From assembly GCA_018436595.1 (NCBI GenBank), contig JAHDLC010000034.1, positions 1 through 64,000 of the forward strand: a stretch of DNA of 64,000 nt, given 5' to 3'. Positions 1 to 9,184 of this stretch are shown here, one piece after another. The first letter of the stretch is position 1; every line of letters begins with the position of its first letter. This stretch comes from Synergistaceae bacterium (GTDB lineage Bacteria > Synergistota > Synergistia > Synergistales > Aminobacteriaceae). The translations under genes and the position numbers were made by a program. The notes beneath the pieces are model-generated. The model did not search any database, was not told the origin of the DNA, and worked only from the letters and a program-made list of their open reading frames with translations.

Positions 1-125
1 ATGCATTACTCACCCGTCCGCTACTATATGACACTTCAGCAAGCTTCCATGTCATACCGTTCAACTTGCATGTGTTAAGCACGCCGCCAGCGTTCGTCCT
101 GAGCCAGGATCAAACTCTCAAATAA
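1..125 (-). rRNA. rrs: 16S ribosomal RNA, 5' end (partial)
   Basis: The reverse complement carries the universal bacterial 16S start: the 27F primer site lies at 99-118, followed by the conserved GACGAACGCTGGCGGCGTG block and GCGGACGGGTGAGTAA near the window edge. Placing 27F at 16S positions 8-27 puts the mature 5' end near base 125. Only about the first 125 nt are present; the gene continues beyond base 1. Confidence 0.97.
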
Positions 126-208
126 ATAGCAACAGGACCTCGCTTGCATCTTTATGCACTGTATTCTTTTTTCAAGTTCCGGCGTCGCCCCGTGAGGCAA
201 CGGCGAAG

Positions 209-237
209 AATATACCACGCCCAAAAGGGTTTGGCAA
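209..237 (-). promoter_or_regulatory. Sigma-70-type promoter of the rRNA operon
   Basis: On the minus strand a -35 box TTGCCA (232-237) and a -10 box TATATT (209-214) are separated by exactly 17 bases. Transcription would start near 202 and give a leader of about 75 nt before mature 16S. It reads away from the penicillin-binding protein gene. Confidence 0.75.
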
Positions 238-279
238 GCCCCCTTTTTTATTTTCGACGAAAAAAATTTTCCCGATGGG

Positions 280-288
280 TGGTATAAT
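280..288 (+). promoter_or_regulatory. Extended -10 promoter for the penicillin-binding protein gene
   Basis: TGGTATAAT is a perfect TGN-extended -10 element (TATAAT at 283-288). No recognisable -35 hexamer lies 16-18 bases upstream, where the sequence is A-rich. It sits about 70 bases before the gene start and is divergent from the rRNA promoter. Confidence 0.6.
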
Positions 289-360
289 CAGTCAGAATAT
301 GATGCAACCTGATTCCGATGCGTCCCCGAGGGGATGTTTTCTGTTTTAAGGAGGTATACC

Positions 361-2661
361 ATGGCCCGTGTTTCCAGCTCGCCTTCAGAGAGAGAACCGT
401 CGTCTTCAGGACGGCGGAAGGAGAAACCGCCCAAGAAACGATCGCTGCTCAAGTCGCTGTTTCTCGTACTGTTTTTAGTGGTTCTTGTTGCCGGGGCGGC
501 TGTATCCGTCTTTCTGGCCCTCTACCTGAGGGATATTTCTGAGGACTTGCCCTCCGCCACGGAGATGCTGGCCCACAAGGCCAACGTGGCGAGCGTGATT
601 TACGACAGGAACGGAGAACCTGTCGCCCGGCTGTTTACCGAAAACCGCCAGCCTGTGGAGCTACGCAATGTGTCACCCTGGATCATAAAATCAATCCTCG
701 CAGCGGAAGACTCTTCATTTTATCAGCATGGCGGCATCCGCCTTCTTTCCATTGCCCGGGCCTTTGTGGAAAACCTTTCGAACCGGGGGGTCAAGCAGGG
801 AGGAAGCACCATAACCCAGCAGCTTGCCAGAAACCTATTCCTCAGCCAGGAACGTACTTTTGAACGCAAAGCCAAAGAGGCCATTCTCACCGTACGAATG
901 GAACAGCTCTTTACCAAGGACCGGATAATGGAGATGTACCTGAACACGATTTACTTCGGCCATGGCGCCTGGGGTGTGGATACTGCCGCCCGAACTTATT
1001 TCGGCAAGCCAGCCTCGGAAATTACGCTTCCGGAAGCGGCAATAATCGCAGGACTAGTCGCAGCACCTGGAAGATACAGCCCCTTATCAAACTTCAAAAA
1101 TTCAAAAATTCGTCAGAAATTTGTTCTTGAGAGGCTGCACACTCTTGGCTGGATCAATGAGAAAGAGCGTGACGAGGCCTACGCGGCCGAGCTTGAGTTC
1201 AAGCATGTGCCAAACAAGGTGCAGGAGTTCAACCGGGCGCCCTATTTCGTGGCCCACCTGCTGTTCAACGAGCTGCTGCCGAAGTACGGCCCCGACCTGG
1301 TCTACTCGGGAGGCATGGAGATTTATACCACCCTGGACCTGAAGATGCAGGAGGCCGCCGAGAAAGCCATGAAGGGCCTGAAGAGCCAGGGGGCCATCGT
1401 GGGCATGGATCCCGAAACAGGAGAAGTTCTGGCCATGGTGGGGGGCCACGATTTCGCCAAAAGCAAGTTCAATCGGGCGACCCAGGCTTTCCGCCAGCCG
1501 GGATCGGGCTTCAAGCCCGTTGTGTATGCGGCGGCGGTCGAGTCGGGGCTGCTGCCGTCGGACCACTTCCTTGACATGAAGATCGAGTATGAAAAGAAGG
1601 GCCCGAACATGACGACATGGTCGCCTGATAATTACAGCGGGAAATTCAGCGGCGAGGTGACCCTCGAGTACGCCCTGATCCATTCGATAAATACGGTTGC
1701 GGTTCGGCTGATCGACTATATTGGAGCGAAGAATATCCTGAACACGGCCCGGAACCTCGGGATCACGTCGCCCCACGTGCCTGCCGACCTGTCCCTCGCC
1801 CTTGGGACCGCAAGCATCACGCCCCTCGAGATGGCGGTGGTCTTTTCCGCTTTCGCCAATAACGGAAAGACGGTGACACCCCTGATGATACGGGAGATCC
1901 GGTCCGGAAACGGCGATATACTCGAGACCAGGAGCCCCTCTTCGACCCCGGGGATTTCTCCCGAGACGGCGGTGACGGTGCGGTCCATGCTGATTGATGC
2001 GGTCCGTGCCGGAACGGGAAGCCGGGCCCAGATCAAGGACAGGGAGACCTTCGGCAAGACGGGCACCACGAACGATTACAGCGACGCGTGGTTTCTCGGC
2101 GGCATACCGGGGCTGACGGCGGTGGTGTACGCCGGGAACGACGACCACAAGCCCCTTGCCAAGAAGGGAGCCACGGGCGGGGTCATCGCCGCACCGGTGT
2201 GGAAGACTTTTGTGGAGGAAGCGGTGAAAGGCCTTGAACTGCCCTCAAAGTTTTCGATTCCGAAGGATGCGGATGTGGAAAGCGTCAAGATCTGCCGTAA
2301 GTCAGGATTCCGGGCGATCAAGGGCTGTTCGGCGGTTACCGTGTACATGAAGAAAAACGCCGCCCCGAGTACGACCTGCCCGATCCACGGCGGCGATATG
2401 TATGCCAGTTCCCAGGATCCGAACGCTCCGCGGCTGATACTTGTGCATAACGACAGCGAGACCTATGCTTCGTCGGGTCTGTATACCGACGCCGGTACGG
2501 CGGGACCTCCTCCCGAGACCGGGCCTGTGAAGGTAAGCAAGCCGACGGGCCCGACCGAGGCGGTGGCGCCTTCGGACATGGCGTACAAGGACCCGAACCC
2601 GGCGGATTCCGTGGAGGACAAGTACCAGAAGCTGCTGAAGCAGTACGGGATTACGAACTGA
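361..2661 (+). CDS. mrcA: Class A penicillin-binding protein (PBP1A-type transglycosylase/transpeptidase)
   Basis: Bifunctional cell-wall synthase of 766 aa: it polymerises lipid II glycan strands and cross-links peptides outside the inner membrane. A Lys/Arg-rich cytoplasmic tail is followed by one membrane anchor (about residues 30-55). The GT51 domain shows EDSSFYQHGG (catalytic Glu at about 116) and GGSTITQQLARN. The transpeptidase domain has SGFK (Ser about 382), SIN (about 442) and KTGTT (Lys about 566). ATG at 361 is chosen over an in-frame ATG at 334 because AAGGAGG (348-354) is correctly spaced only for 361. The C-terminal tail is Pro/Thr-rich. It is the only plus-strand gene and is monocistronic, ending at a strong terminator. 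Confidence 0.97.
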   Translation: MARVSSSPSEREPSSSGRRKEKPPKKRSLLKSLFLVLFLVVLVAGAAVSVFLALYLRDISEDLPSATEMLAHKANVASVIYDRNGEPVARLFTENRQPVELRNVSPWIIKSILAAEDSSFYQHGGIRLLSIARAFVENLSNRGVKQGGSTITQQLARNLFLSQERTFERKAKEAILTVRMEQLFTKDRIMEMYLNTIYFGHGAWGVDTAARTYFGKPASEITLPEAAIIAGLVAAPGRYSPLSNFKNSKIRQKFVLERLHTLGWINEKERDEAYAAELEFKHVPNKVQEFNRAPYFVAHLLFNELLPKYGPDLVYSGGMEIYTTLDLKMQEAAEKAMKGLKSQGAIVGMDPETGEVLAMVGGHDFAKSKFNRATQAFRQPGSGFKPVVYAAAVESGLLPSDHFLDMKIEYEKKGPNMTTWSPDNYSGKFSGEVTLEYALIHSINTVAVRLIDYIGAKNILNTARNLGITSPHVPADLSLALGTASITPLEMAVVFSAFANNGKTVTPLMIREIRSGNGDILETRSPSSTPGISPETAVTVRSMLIDAVRAGTGSRAQIKDRETFGKTGTTNDYSDAWFLGGIPGLTAVVYAGNDDHKPLAKKGATGGVIAAPVWKTFVEEAVKGLELPSKFSIPKDADVESVKICRKSGFRAIKGCSAVTVYMKKNAAPSTTCPIHGGDMYASSQDPNAPRLILVHNDSETYASSGLYTDAGTAGPPPETGPVKVSKPTGPTEAVAPSDMAYKDPNPADSVEDKYQKLLKQYGITN

Positions 2662-2676
2662 CGTTCCGGAAGCTGA

Positions 2677-2706
2677 ACAGGGCCCCGAGAGGGGCCCTGT
2701 TTTTTT
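2677..2706 (+). terminator. Rho-independent terminator after the penicillin-binding protein gene
   Basis: A perfect 10-bp stem ACAGGGCCCC/GGGGCCCTGT with a GAGA tetraloop is followed directly by TTTTTT, starting 15 bases after the stop codon. Confidence 0.93.
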
Positions 2707-2766
2707 GGAAGGGACAGAAAACCGGATGCGGGAGCCTCCGCTTCGCACAGTGATGAAAAAAAACGG

Positions 2767-3312
2767 TGTCATCCCGAGGCCGGGTTTATGGCCGAGGGAT
2801 CTCGGTTTGAGCAGCTTTAGAATCAAGAGCAGATCCTTCACTTCGTTCAGGATGACAGCAAAAACGAGATCCCTCCCCCCCTCCGGGGATGCTTCGCGAT
2901 CGCTTCGCTCACTCGGGATGACAACATTTTGTCATCCCGCGAGGCCGGGGTTATGGTTTTGTCATCCTGAGGGCGTTTTTGCCCGAAGGATCTCGGTTTG
3001 AGGAGCTTTAGAATCAAGAGCAGATCCTTCACTTCGTTCAGGATGACAAGCAAAAACGGGATCCCTCCTCGCTCCGCTCGTTCGGGATGACAAGCCTAAG
3101 AGCAGATCCTTCGCGTTCGCTCAGGATGACAGCAAAAACGGGATCCTCCACCCCCGGGGACGCTTCGCGATCCGGCGGAAAAGCACGCCGTCAGGATGAA
3201 AGGAAAGGGCAAACCAAATCAGATCCCTCGGTCGCTTCGCTCACTCGGGATGACAAACAAGGGCAAAAGCGAGACTCCTCGTCGCAAAAGACTGCTCCCC
3301 GGAATGACTCTT
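2767..3312. repeat. Interspersed hairpin-repeat cluster 1
   Basis: About 545 bases without a credible gene, filled with copies of a repeat whose outer arms are GATCC and GGATGACA (or the reverse, GTCATCC...GGATCT) enclosing varied inner stems. Both orientations occur. A segment of about 80 bases is duplicated (about 2799-2879 and 2989-3069) with few differences. The cluster lies between the 3' ends of two convergent genes. ORFs across it are repeat translations. Confidence 0.9.
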
Positions 3313-3320
3313 CTTCCCCC

Positions 3321-4715
3321 CTACACCCTGCCCCGTATGCCGTCAAGGATAATTTTCTGCTCCGCCGAGGCGACGATGCGCCGTGTGTAGTCCAGGGCGT
3401 CGGGGTTGACGCTGATGCTGTCAATTCCCATGGCGACGAGCTTTTCGGCGAAGTCCGGGAAGACGGAAGGTCCTTCGCCGCAGATGGAGCACGGTATGCC
3501 CGCTTTCCGGGCCGCCCGGACGGCCATGGATATGGCCTCCAGGACGGAGGGGTGACGCTCGTCGAAGTAGCCCATGGCGTCGAGCTTGGCTGAGTCGCGA
3601 TCCACGCCGAGAATGAGCTGGGTGAGGTCGTTGCTTCCGATGGTGAACCCGTCGCAGCTGGCGGCGAACCGGTCGGCCTGCAGCACGACCGACGGGACTT
3701 CCACCATGAGCCAGACCTTGAAGGACGGGCCGGAGACGAGCCCTTCGGATTCGAGGATTCCCCTGACCTGCTCCATTTCCCTCAGGGTTCGGACGAAGGG
3801 GATGATGACCGAGAGGTTGGTGAGGCCGAAGGTATCCCTAACTTTCTTCACGGCGCGGCATTCGAGACGGAAGCCCTGTTCGTAATCGGAGGAGACGTAT
3901 CGGGACGCTCCCCTCCAGCCGAGCATGGGGTTGGATTCAAGGGGTTCGATATCCTGTCCGCCCCGGAGCTTGCGGAAGTCGTTGGTCCGGAAGTCGCTGA
4001 AGCGCATGAGCACGGGCCTGGGAGAAAATCCCGAGGCGACGGCGGCGATGCCTTCGGCGAGCTTGTCCACGAAGAGGGTCTCCTGTTTGGTGCGGACAAG
4101 GTAGATGGGATGGATGCCGATGTCGCCGGTGAAAATAAATTCTGTCCTGAGGAGGCCGACACCGTCGGCGGGCAGGGCAGAGCACCGCTCCACCGATGCC
4201 GGGCCTTCAAGGTTGAGAAGTATCTTGGTGGCGGTGACGCTCTGGGGAGCCGTCGGCTGAAGGACCTGCGCGGGCTGTCGGGGTGCGGCGGCAGGTCCGC
4301 TGGAGACGACGGTTTCATGGGATGGAGCCGTCTTTTCCTCTCCCTGGAACACCACTCCCCTGGTGGCGTCCACTATCACGTCCTGTCCTTCGGCGAGGAC
4401 CGCCGTGGCGTTCCGGGCGCCCACGATGCAGGGTATTCCCAGCTCCCGGGAGAGTATGGCGGCGTGGCATGTGCGGCCCCCTTCGTCGGTGACGACGGCG
4501 CCGGCCTTTCGGAGCGCGGGGATCATGTCCGGCGTGGTCATGGTGGTCACGAGGATGTCGCCGTCGGTGATCTTCACCGCGTCGGCTGATCCGGGTACAA
4601 GGACGACCTTTCCGGCGGCGAGGCCGGGAGAGGCTGCGAGGCCCCTGCAGAGGAGCTTCCGTTCGGGAGTTCCAGCGGCCGGGGAGGAGTTCTCGTGCTT
4701 CCCGTTCTTTGTCAT
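3321..4715 (-). CDS. PEP-utilising enzyme lacking the ATP-grasp domain (PEP synthase C-terminal half)
   Basis: A 464-aa protein matching only the C-terminal half of PEP synthase (PpsA, near 790 aa). It has the swivelling phosphohistidine domain with GGRTCHAAIL (His84, regulatory-type Thr82) and the PEP-binding TIM barrel with IGSNDLTQL and the active-site motif SICGEG (Cys412). The N-terminal ATP/pyruvate-binding domain is absent, and the frame opens with its own start and AAAGGACC ribosome site, so it does not look like a broken gene. It follows ppdK and two PPSR regulators. It may accept a phosphoryl group from a separate partner or act in a phosphotransfer relay; substrate unknown. Confidence 0.85.
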   Translation of the reverse strand: MTKNGKHENSSPAAGTPERKLLCRGLAASPGLAAGKVVLVPGSADAVKITDGDILVTTMTTPDMIPALRKAGAVVTDEGGRTCHAAILSRELGIPCIVGARNATAVLAEGQDVIVDATRGVVFQGEEKTAPSHETVVSSGPAAAPRQPAQVLQPTAPQSVTATKILLNLEGPASVERCSALPADGVGLLRTEFIFTGDIGIHPIYLVRTKQETLFVDKLAEGIAAVASGFSPRPVLMRFSDFRTNDFRKLRGGQDIEPLESNPMLGWRGASRYVSSDYEQGFRLECRAVKKVRDTFGLTNLSVIIPFVRTLREMEQVRGILESEGLVSGPSFKVWLMVEVPSVVLQADRFAASCDGFTIGSNDLTQLILGVDRDSAKLDAMGYFDERHPSVLEAISMAVRAARKAGIPCSICGEGPSVFPDFAEKLVAMGIDSISVNPDALDYTRRIVASAEQKIILDGIRGRV

Positions 4716-4739
4716 GATCTCAGGTCCTTTCAGAAAGTT

Positions 4740-4776
4740 CCGCGCCGGGGGGTGCCCCGGCGCGGTGGCTCTTTTT
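4740..4776. other. Strong GC hairpin between ppdK and the PEP-utilising gene
   Basis: An 11-bp perfect stem CCGCGCCGGGG/CCCCGGCGCGG with a GGTG loop (4740-4765). A short T run (4772-4776) follows on the plus strand only. In the direction of the genes (minus) no U tract follows, so it is more likely an mRNA-stability or processing element than a terminator for ppdK. Confidence 0.5.
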
Positions 4777-4781
4777 CTGTT

Positions 4782-7430
4782 CTAGCTTATCTTGCCCATG
4801 GCCGCGTGAGCGGCGGAAATACGGGCGACAGGCACTCTGAAGGGCGAGCAGCTCACGTAGTTAAGGCCCGCCGCATGGCAGAAGGCGATGCTGGAGGGGT
4901 TGCCTCCGTGCTCGCCGCAGATGCCGATGGAGAGCTTGGAGTTGACTTTGCGGCCCTTCTCCACGGCGATTTCCATGAGGGCGCCCACTCCGTCCCGGTC
5001 GAGCTCGTGGAAGGGGTTGACGGGCAGGATGCCCTTGTCCTCGTAGTGGCCGAGGAACTTGCCCTCGGCGTCGTCCCGGGAGTAGCCGAAGGTGGTCTGG
5101 GTGAGGTCGTTTGTGCCGAAGCTGAAGAACTCGGCATATTCGGCGATCTGGTCGGCAACGAAGGCGGCGTGGGGAACCTCGATCATGGTGCCCACGAGGT
5201 AGCTGAACTTCTTGCCTGATTTTTCCATGTAGTCCCTGGCGATTTCGTCGATCTGCTTTCTGAAGAACTCCATTTCCGTTTTCACGCCGACGAGGGGGAT
5301 CATGATCTCGGGATGGATGTCGATGCCCTCGTCCACGAGCTGCAGAACGGCCTCGAAGATGGCGCTTGCCTGCATGGCGGGGATTTCAGGATAGACCACT
5401 CCGAGACGGCATCCCCGGAAGCCGAGCATGGGGTTGGATTCCTTGAGGGCTTCCACCTTGGCCATGACCTTGCGGACCCTGTCGGCCTCGGGCGAGTGTT
5501 CTTTCCCCGCTGCGACGAGTTCGGCGAGCTCTTCCTCGAGGTCCCTCTCCTTGGGCATGAACTCGTGGAGGGGCGGGTCGAGGAGACGGATGATGACGGG
5601 AAGTCCCTGCATCTCCTTCAGGATGCCGTAGAAGTCTTCCTTCTGCATGACCTTGAGCTCATCGAGGGCGGCGACGCGCTCTTCATAGCTGTCGGCCACC
5701 ACGAGGCGCTGCATGACGGGAAGGCGGTCGGCGGCCATGAACATGTGCTCCGTGCGGCAGAGGCCGATGCCCCTGGCGCCGAAGGACCGGGCACGCCTGG
5801 CGTCCTCGGGGGTGTCGCCGTTGGCCCAGACCTGGAGACGGGCATATTCGTCGGCCCAGGAAAGGACGGTCTTGAAGTCGTCGCTGAAGGAGGCTTCCAT
5901 GAGCGGGGCACCGCCGAGAAGAACGCGGCCCGTGCTGCCGTCCACGGTGATGGTGTCTCCCTTGCGGACGACCTTGTCGCCCTTTGAGATGGTCTCTTTG
6001 TTCAGGTCGATGAAGATGTCCTCGCATCCGCTGACGCAGGGCTTGCCGAGCCCCCGTGCGACCACGGCGGCGTGGCTTGTCATGCCTCCGCGGCTGGTGA
6101 CGATGGCTTCGGCGGCGAACAGGCCGTGGATGTCGTCGGGGCAGGTCTCGGGCCGGGCAAGGATGACTTTCTTGCCGGTCTTGGCCAGCTCGACGGCGTC
6201 GTCGGCATCGAAGCAGACAACGCCCACGCCGGCGCCGGGAGATGCGGGAAGCCCCTTGGCGAGCACTTCATTCTCTGCCTTCGGGTCGACCTGCCGGTGC
6301 AGGAGCATTTCCACCTGCTCCGGGGTGACCCTGCCGACGGCGGTCTTCTTGTCGATGAGCCCCTCGTTCACCATGTCCACGGCGATCTTCACCGCAGCAC
6401 CGGCGGAACGCTTGCCGTTGCGGGTCTGGAGGATGTACAGCTTGTTGCGCTCGATGGTGAACTCGATGTCCTGCATGTCCTTGTAGGCCTTCTCAAGGTT
6501 GGTGGTAATCTCGAAAAGCTCGTCGTAGACAGCGGGCATGGCGTCCTTGAGCTGGGCGATGGGAAGAGGGGTCCTGATGCCGGCCACCACGTCCTCGCCC
6601 TGGGCGTTCACAAGAAACTCGCCGTAGAGTTCCTTGGTTCCATCAGAGGGGTTGCGGGTGAAGCACACCCCGGTTCCGCAGTCGTCGCCGAGATTTCCGT
6701 AGACCATGGAGACGATGTTGACCGCCGTGCCGAGGGTGTGGGGGATCTTGTGGAGCTTCCGGTAGGTGATGGCCCGGGGATTTCCCCAGCTCTTGAATAC
6801 CGCCTCCACGGCGTTGCGGAGCTGCTTCCAGGGATCCGACGGGAAGTCGAACCCTGCCGCCTTTTTAAAGATCTCCTTGAACTTCGCCACGATCTCCACA
6901 AGACTCTTTTCGGGAATCTCATTGTCGAAGGTCACGCCGAGTCCCTTCTTGACGTGTTCAAGCACTTCTTCGAAGGCGTCTCCGTTGACACCGTGGACCA
7001 CGTTGCCGTACATCTGGATGAAGCGGCGGTAGCTGTCGAAAGCGAAACGCCTGTCGCTGGCGGCCTTGGCGAGGGACTCAACCGACTCGTCGTTGAGCCC
7101 GAGGTTGAGCACCGTGTCCATCATGCCGGGCATGGAAATGGGAGCACCGGACCGGACAGACACGAGGAGGGGATTCTGCCCCGAGCCGAACGTCTTTCCC
7201 GTTTCCTTCTCGAGGGCCCGCATGGCGGCAGTCACGTCGTCCCAGATGGAGTCGAGGAATTTCTCGTCCTTGCCGTATTCAAGGCAGGCGTGGGTCGTCA
7301 AAATGAACCCCTGGGGAACGGGAAGGTTGTACTGGACCATCTGGGCCAGGTTGGCTCCCTTGCCTCCCAGGAGATTTTTCATCTCCGCGTTGCCTTCTTT
7401 GAAACTGTACACATACTTCTCTGCGTTCAT
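4782..7430 (-). CDS. ppdK: Pyruvate, phosphate dikinase
   Basis: Interconverts pyruvate + ATP + Pi with PEP + AMP + PPi in the cytoplasm. At 882 aa it has the standard full length. Visible parts: the N-terminal nucleotide-binding domain (GGKGANLAQM near residue 23), the phosphohistidine swivelling domain GGMTSHAAVVARG (catalytic His453, regulatory Thr451) and the C-terminal PEP barrel ending with GICGEHGGNP. ATG at 7430 lies 2 bases after the upstream stop and is preceded by GGAGGTG, which is inside the upstream gene, so translation is probably coupled. Two PPSR-type regulators directly upstream imply control by Thr phosphorylation. Confidence 0.97.
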   Translation of the reverse strand: MNAEKYVYSFKEGNAEMKNLLGGKGANLAQMVQYNLPVPQGFILTTHACLEYGKDEKFLDSIWDDVTAAMRALEKETGKTFGSGQNPLLVSVRSGAPISMPGMMDTVLNLGLNDESVESLAKAASDRRFAFDSYRRFIQMYGNVVHGVNGDAFEEVLEHVKKGLGVTFDNEIPEKSLVEIVAKFKEIFKKAAGFDFPSDPWKQLRNAVEAVFKSWGNPRAITYRKLHKIPHTLGTAVNIVSMVYGNLGDDCGTGVCFTRNPSDGTKELYGEFLVNAQGEDVVAGIRTPLPIAQLKDAMPAVYDELFEITTNLEKAYKDMQDIEFTIERNKLYILQTRNGKRSAGAAVKIAVDMVNEGLIDKKTAVGRVTPEQVEMLLHRQVDPKAENEVLAKGLPASPGAGVGVVCFDADDAVELAKTGKKVILARPETCPDDIHGLFAAEAIVTSRGGMTSHAAVVARGLGKPCVSGCEDIFIDLNKETISKGDKVVRKGDTITVDGSTGRVLLGGAPLMEASFSDDFKTVLSWADEYARLQVWANGDTPEDARRARSFGARGIGLCRTEHMFMAADRLPVMQRLVVADSYEERVAALDELKVMQKEDFYGILKEMQGLPVIIRLLDPPLHEFMPKERDLEEELAELVAAGKEHSPEADRVRKVMAKVEALKESNPMLGFRGCRLGVVYPEIPAMQASAIFEAVLQLVDEGIDIHPEIMIPLVGVKTEMEFFRKQIDEIARDYMEKSGKKFSYLVGTMIEVPHAAFVADQIAEYAEFFSFGTNDLTQTTFGYSRDDAEGKFLGHYEDKGILPVNPFHELDRDGVGALMEIAVEKGRKVNSKLSIGICGEHGGNPSSIAFCHAAGLNYVSCSPFRVPVARISAAHAAMGKIS

Positions 7431-7432
7431 CT

Positions 7433-8317
7433 CTATTTCGCACCTCCATGGAATGAATGTCTCTCTTTGGCCCCGGCGAGCAGGGCGAGTATTTCGTGAG
7501 CCGTTTCCTCGATGGCCCGTCTGGTGACATCGAAAACGACGATGCCGAGATGTTCCATTATACCCGAAGCGTACTCGATTTCTCTTAAAATTTCTTCAGA
7601 ACGTACATAGGCGCTTTCTTCCGGGGCCAATCCCATCATGGACATGCGTCTCGTCCTGATTTCTCCGAGAGAGCCCGGAGACCTGATCAGCCCCACGATG
7701 CGGGAGGGATGGATGCGGAAAAGCTGCGGAGGGGGCTCGATTCCGGGTACCAGGGGAACATTGGCCGCCATGACTCCCCTGTGGGCAAGGTACATGCAGA
7801 GCGGGGACTTCCCGGTTCTCGATATGCCCACGATAACCACATCCGCCTCTTTGAGGATTGAGGGGTTTCCCCCGTCATCGGCGGCGATGGTGTACTCCAC
7901 GGCCCGCACCCGCCGGAAATATTCGCTGTCCATAGGGTGAAGCAGTGCCCGGTCCTCTTTCGCACCCTTGCCTGCGGCCTGCTCCACTCCACTGAGAACG
8001 GGCGAGAAAGCATCATACTGGTCAATGCCCCGGTGAAGGCAGGTTTTGTTTACGAGCCGCCGGAATTCTCCGGAAAGAAAGCAGTGAAGCACTACGGCAT
8101 CAGAACCGGAGGCTTCGTCAAGAACCTCCATGATTCTGTCTTCTCCGGAAAGGGAGCCGAACCGGGTTATTTCAATGCCCGTCTTGTCGAAGCGGCGGGC
8201 AATCCAGGACGCACACGCCTCGGCTACTTCGGAGAGACAGTCCGAAAGCACATAGAGATCCACGTTTTCTTCGTCCGGGAAAGAACAGCCGTTCCGTCGT
8301 TCACCGAAGGTGACCAC
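7433..8317 (-). CDS. Divergent second PPSR-type kinase/pyrophosphorylase (DUF299 family)
   Basis: Paralogue (294 aa) of the adjacent PPSR. It keeps the P-loop VGISRTGKSPLCMYLAHRG and the following AANVPLVPG segment, plus the C-terminal helix pattern (RAIEETAHEILALL). The N-terminal SDSTGET block of the canonical protein is changed to SDCLSEV and the first half is poorly conserved. PPSR proteins phosphorylate and dephosphorylate a Thr two residues before the catalytic His of PPDK or PEP synthase. The start is the GTG at 8317, 13 bases after the upstream stop; a later GTG (V20 region) is possible. Which dikinase it controls cannot be read from sequence. Confidence 0.88.
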   Translation of the reverse strand: MVTFGERRNGCSFPDEENVDLYVLSDCLSEVAEACASWIARRFDKTGIEITRFGSLSGEDRIMEVLDEASGSDAVVLHCFLSGEFRRLVNKTCLHRGIDQYDAFSPVLSGVEQAAGKGAKEDRALLHPMDSEYFRRVRAVEYTIAADDGGNPSILKEADVVIVGISRTGKSPLCMYLAHRGVMAANVPLVPGIEPPPQLFRIHPSRIVGLIRSPGSLGEIRTRRMSMMGLAPEESAYVRSEEILREIEYASGIMEHLGIVVFDVTRRAIEETAHEILALLAGAKERHSFHGGAK

Positions 8318-8330
8318 CCGCCTTTTCGTC

Positions 8331-9137
8331 TCAGCGCGCCCTGAGGAAGTCCAGTATCTCCTGGGCGGTCTCTTCCACCGCCCTGTCGGTTACGTCGTAT
8401 ATGCGGGCTCCCAGGGACTTGAGGTAGTCGGTGGCGGCCCGCAGTTCCCGCTCCACCCGCTCCCTGGTGGCGTAGGCTGAAGCTGACGGTTCGAGGCCGA
8501 GAAGCCGGAGCCGCTCCTGGCGGATCTGGATGAGCCTCTCCGCCGAGATGATGAGGCCGACTATTTTGGACGACGGCACCTTCCTGATGATCTCCGGAGG
8601 ATCCACCTCGGGAATGAGGGGAATGTTGGCGGCCTTGAAGCCCTTGTTGGCAATGTACATGGAGAGGGGGGTCTTCCCGGTCCGCGAAACGCCGAGGATG
8701 ACCAGGTCCGCATCGGGGAGGGATTCGGTGCTCCGGCCGTCGTCGCACTGGATGGCGAATTCCACGGCCTTGATCTTCTGGAAGTAGTCTTCGTCCAGCT
8801 TCCGCAGCAGTCCCGGAGCCTGGAGGGGTTTTCTCCCGAGCCGCAGCTCCAGGGCATCCACCATGGGGCCGAGGAGATCGACGAAGGGGATTCCCGCCGC
8901 CGCGCTTTTTTCCGCCAGGGCCAAACGGGTATGCTTGTCCACCAGGGTGCAGACGACAAGAGAAGGAACGGCGGCCGCCCTTGACACGATTTCGTCAATC
9001 TTTCCGGGACCTTCCACATACCGGTACCGGACGATTTTTGAGAAATCGGTGTCGAACTGGCTGATGGCGGCCAGGGCTACATATTCCGCCGTCTCGCCGG
9101 TAGAATCGGAAACGATAAAGAGGGTCAGGGTTTCCAA
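8331..9137 (-). CDS. Pyruvate, phosphate dikinase regulatory protein (PPSR, DUF299)
   Basis: Bifunctional ADP-dependent Thr kinase and Pi-dependent pyrophosphorylase that switches PPDK/PEP synthase off and on. It has the canonical N-terminus LFIVSDSTGETAEYVALAA and P-loop ILGVSRTGKTPLSMYIANKG (about residue 150), then IPLIPEVDPP. TTG at 9137 is preferred (AAGGAG at 9149-9154, 11-base spacer) because it gives the family's usual N-terminus; the frame is open to another TTG at 9173. It heads the four-gene PEP/pyruvate block after glyS. Confidence 0.93.
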   Translation of the reverse strand: METLTLFIVSDSTGETAEYVALAAISQFDTDFSKIVRYRYVEGPGKIDEIVSRAAAVPSLVVCTLVDKHTRLALAEKSAAAGIPFVDLLGPMVDALELRLGRKPLQAPGLLRKLDEDYFQKIKAVEFAIQCDDGRSTESLPDADLVILGVSRTGKTPLSMYIANKGFKAANIPLIPEVDPPEIIRKVPSSKIVGLIISAERLIQIRQERLRLLGLEPSASAYATRERVERELRAATDYLKSLGARIYDVTDRAVEETAQEILDFLRAR

Positions 9138-9184
9138 GGACGTCCACTCTCCTTCGGTTCGGTGATGGTGCAACTCTTTTGAAT

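Noticed and set aside
3087-3593. Plus-strand ORFs through repeat cluster 1
   Set aside because: The translations are reading of repeats (recurring SLRMT, SRSLRSLGMT) continuing into the antisense of the PEP-utilising gene.
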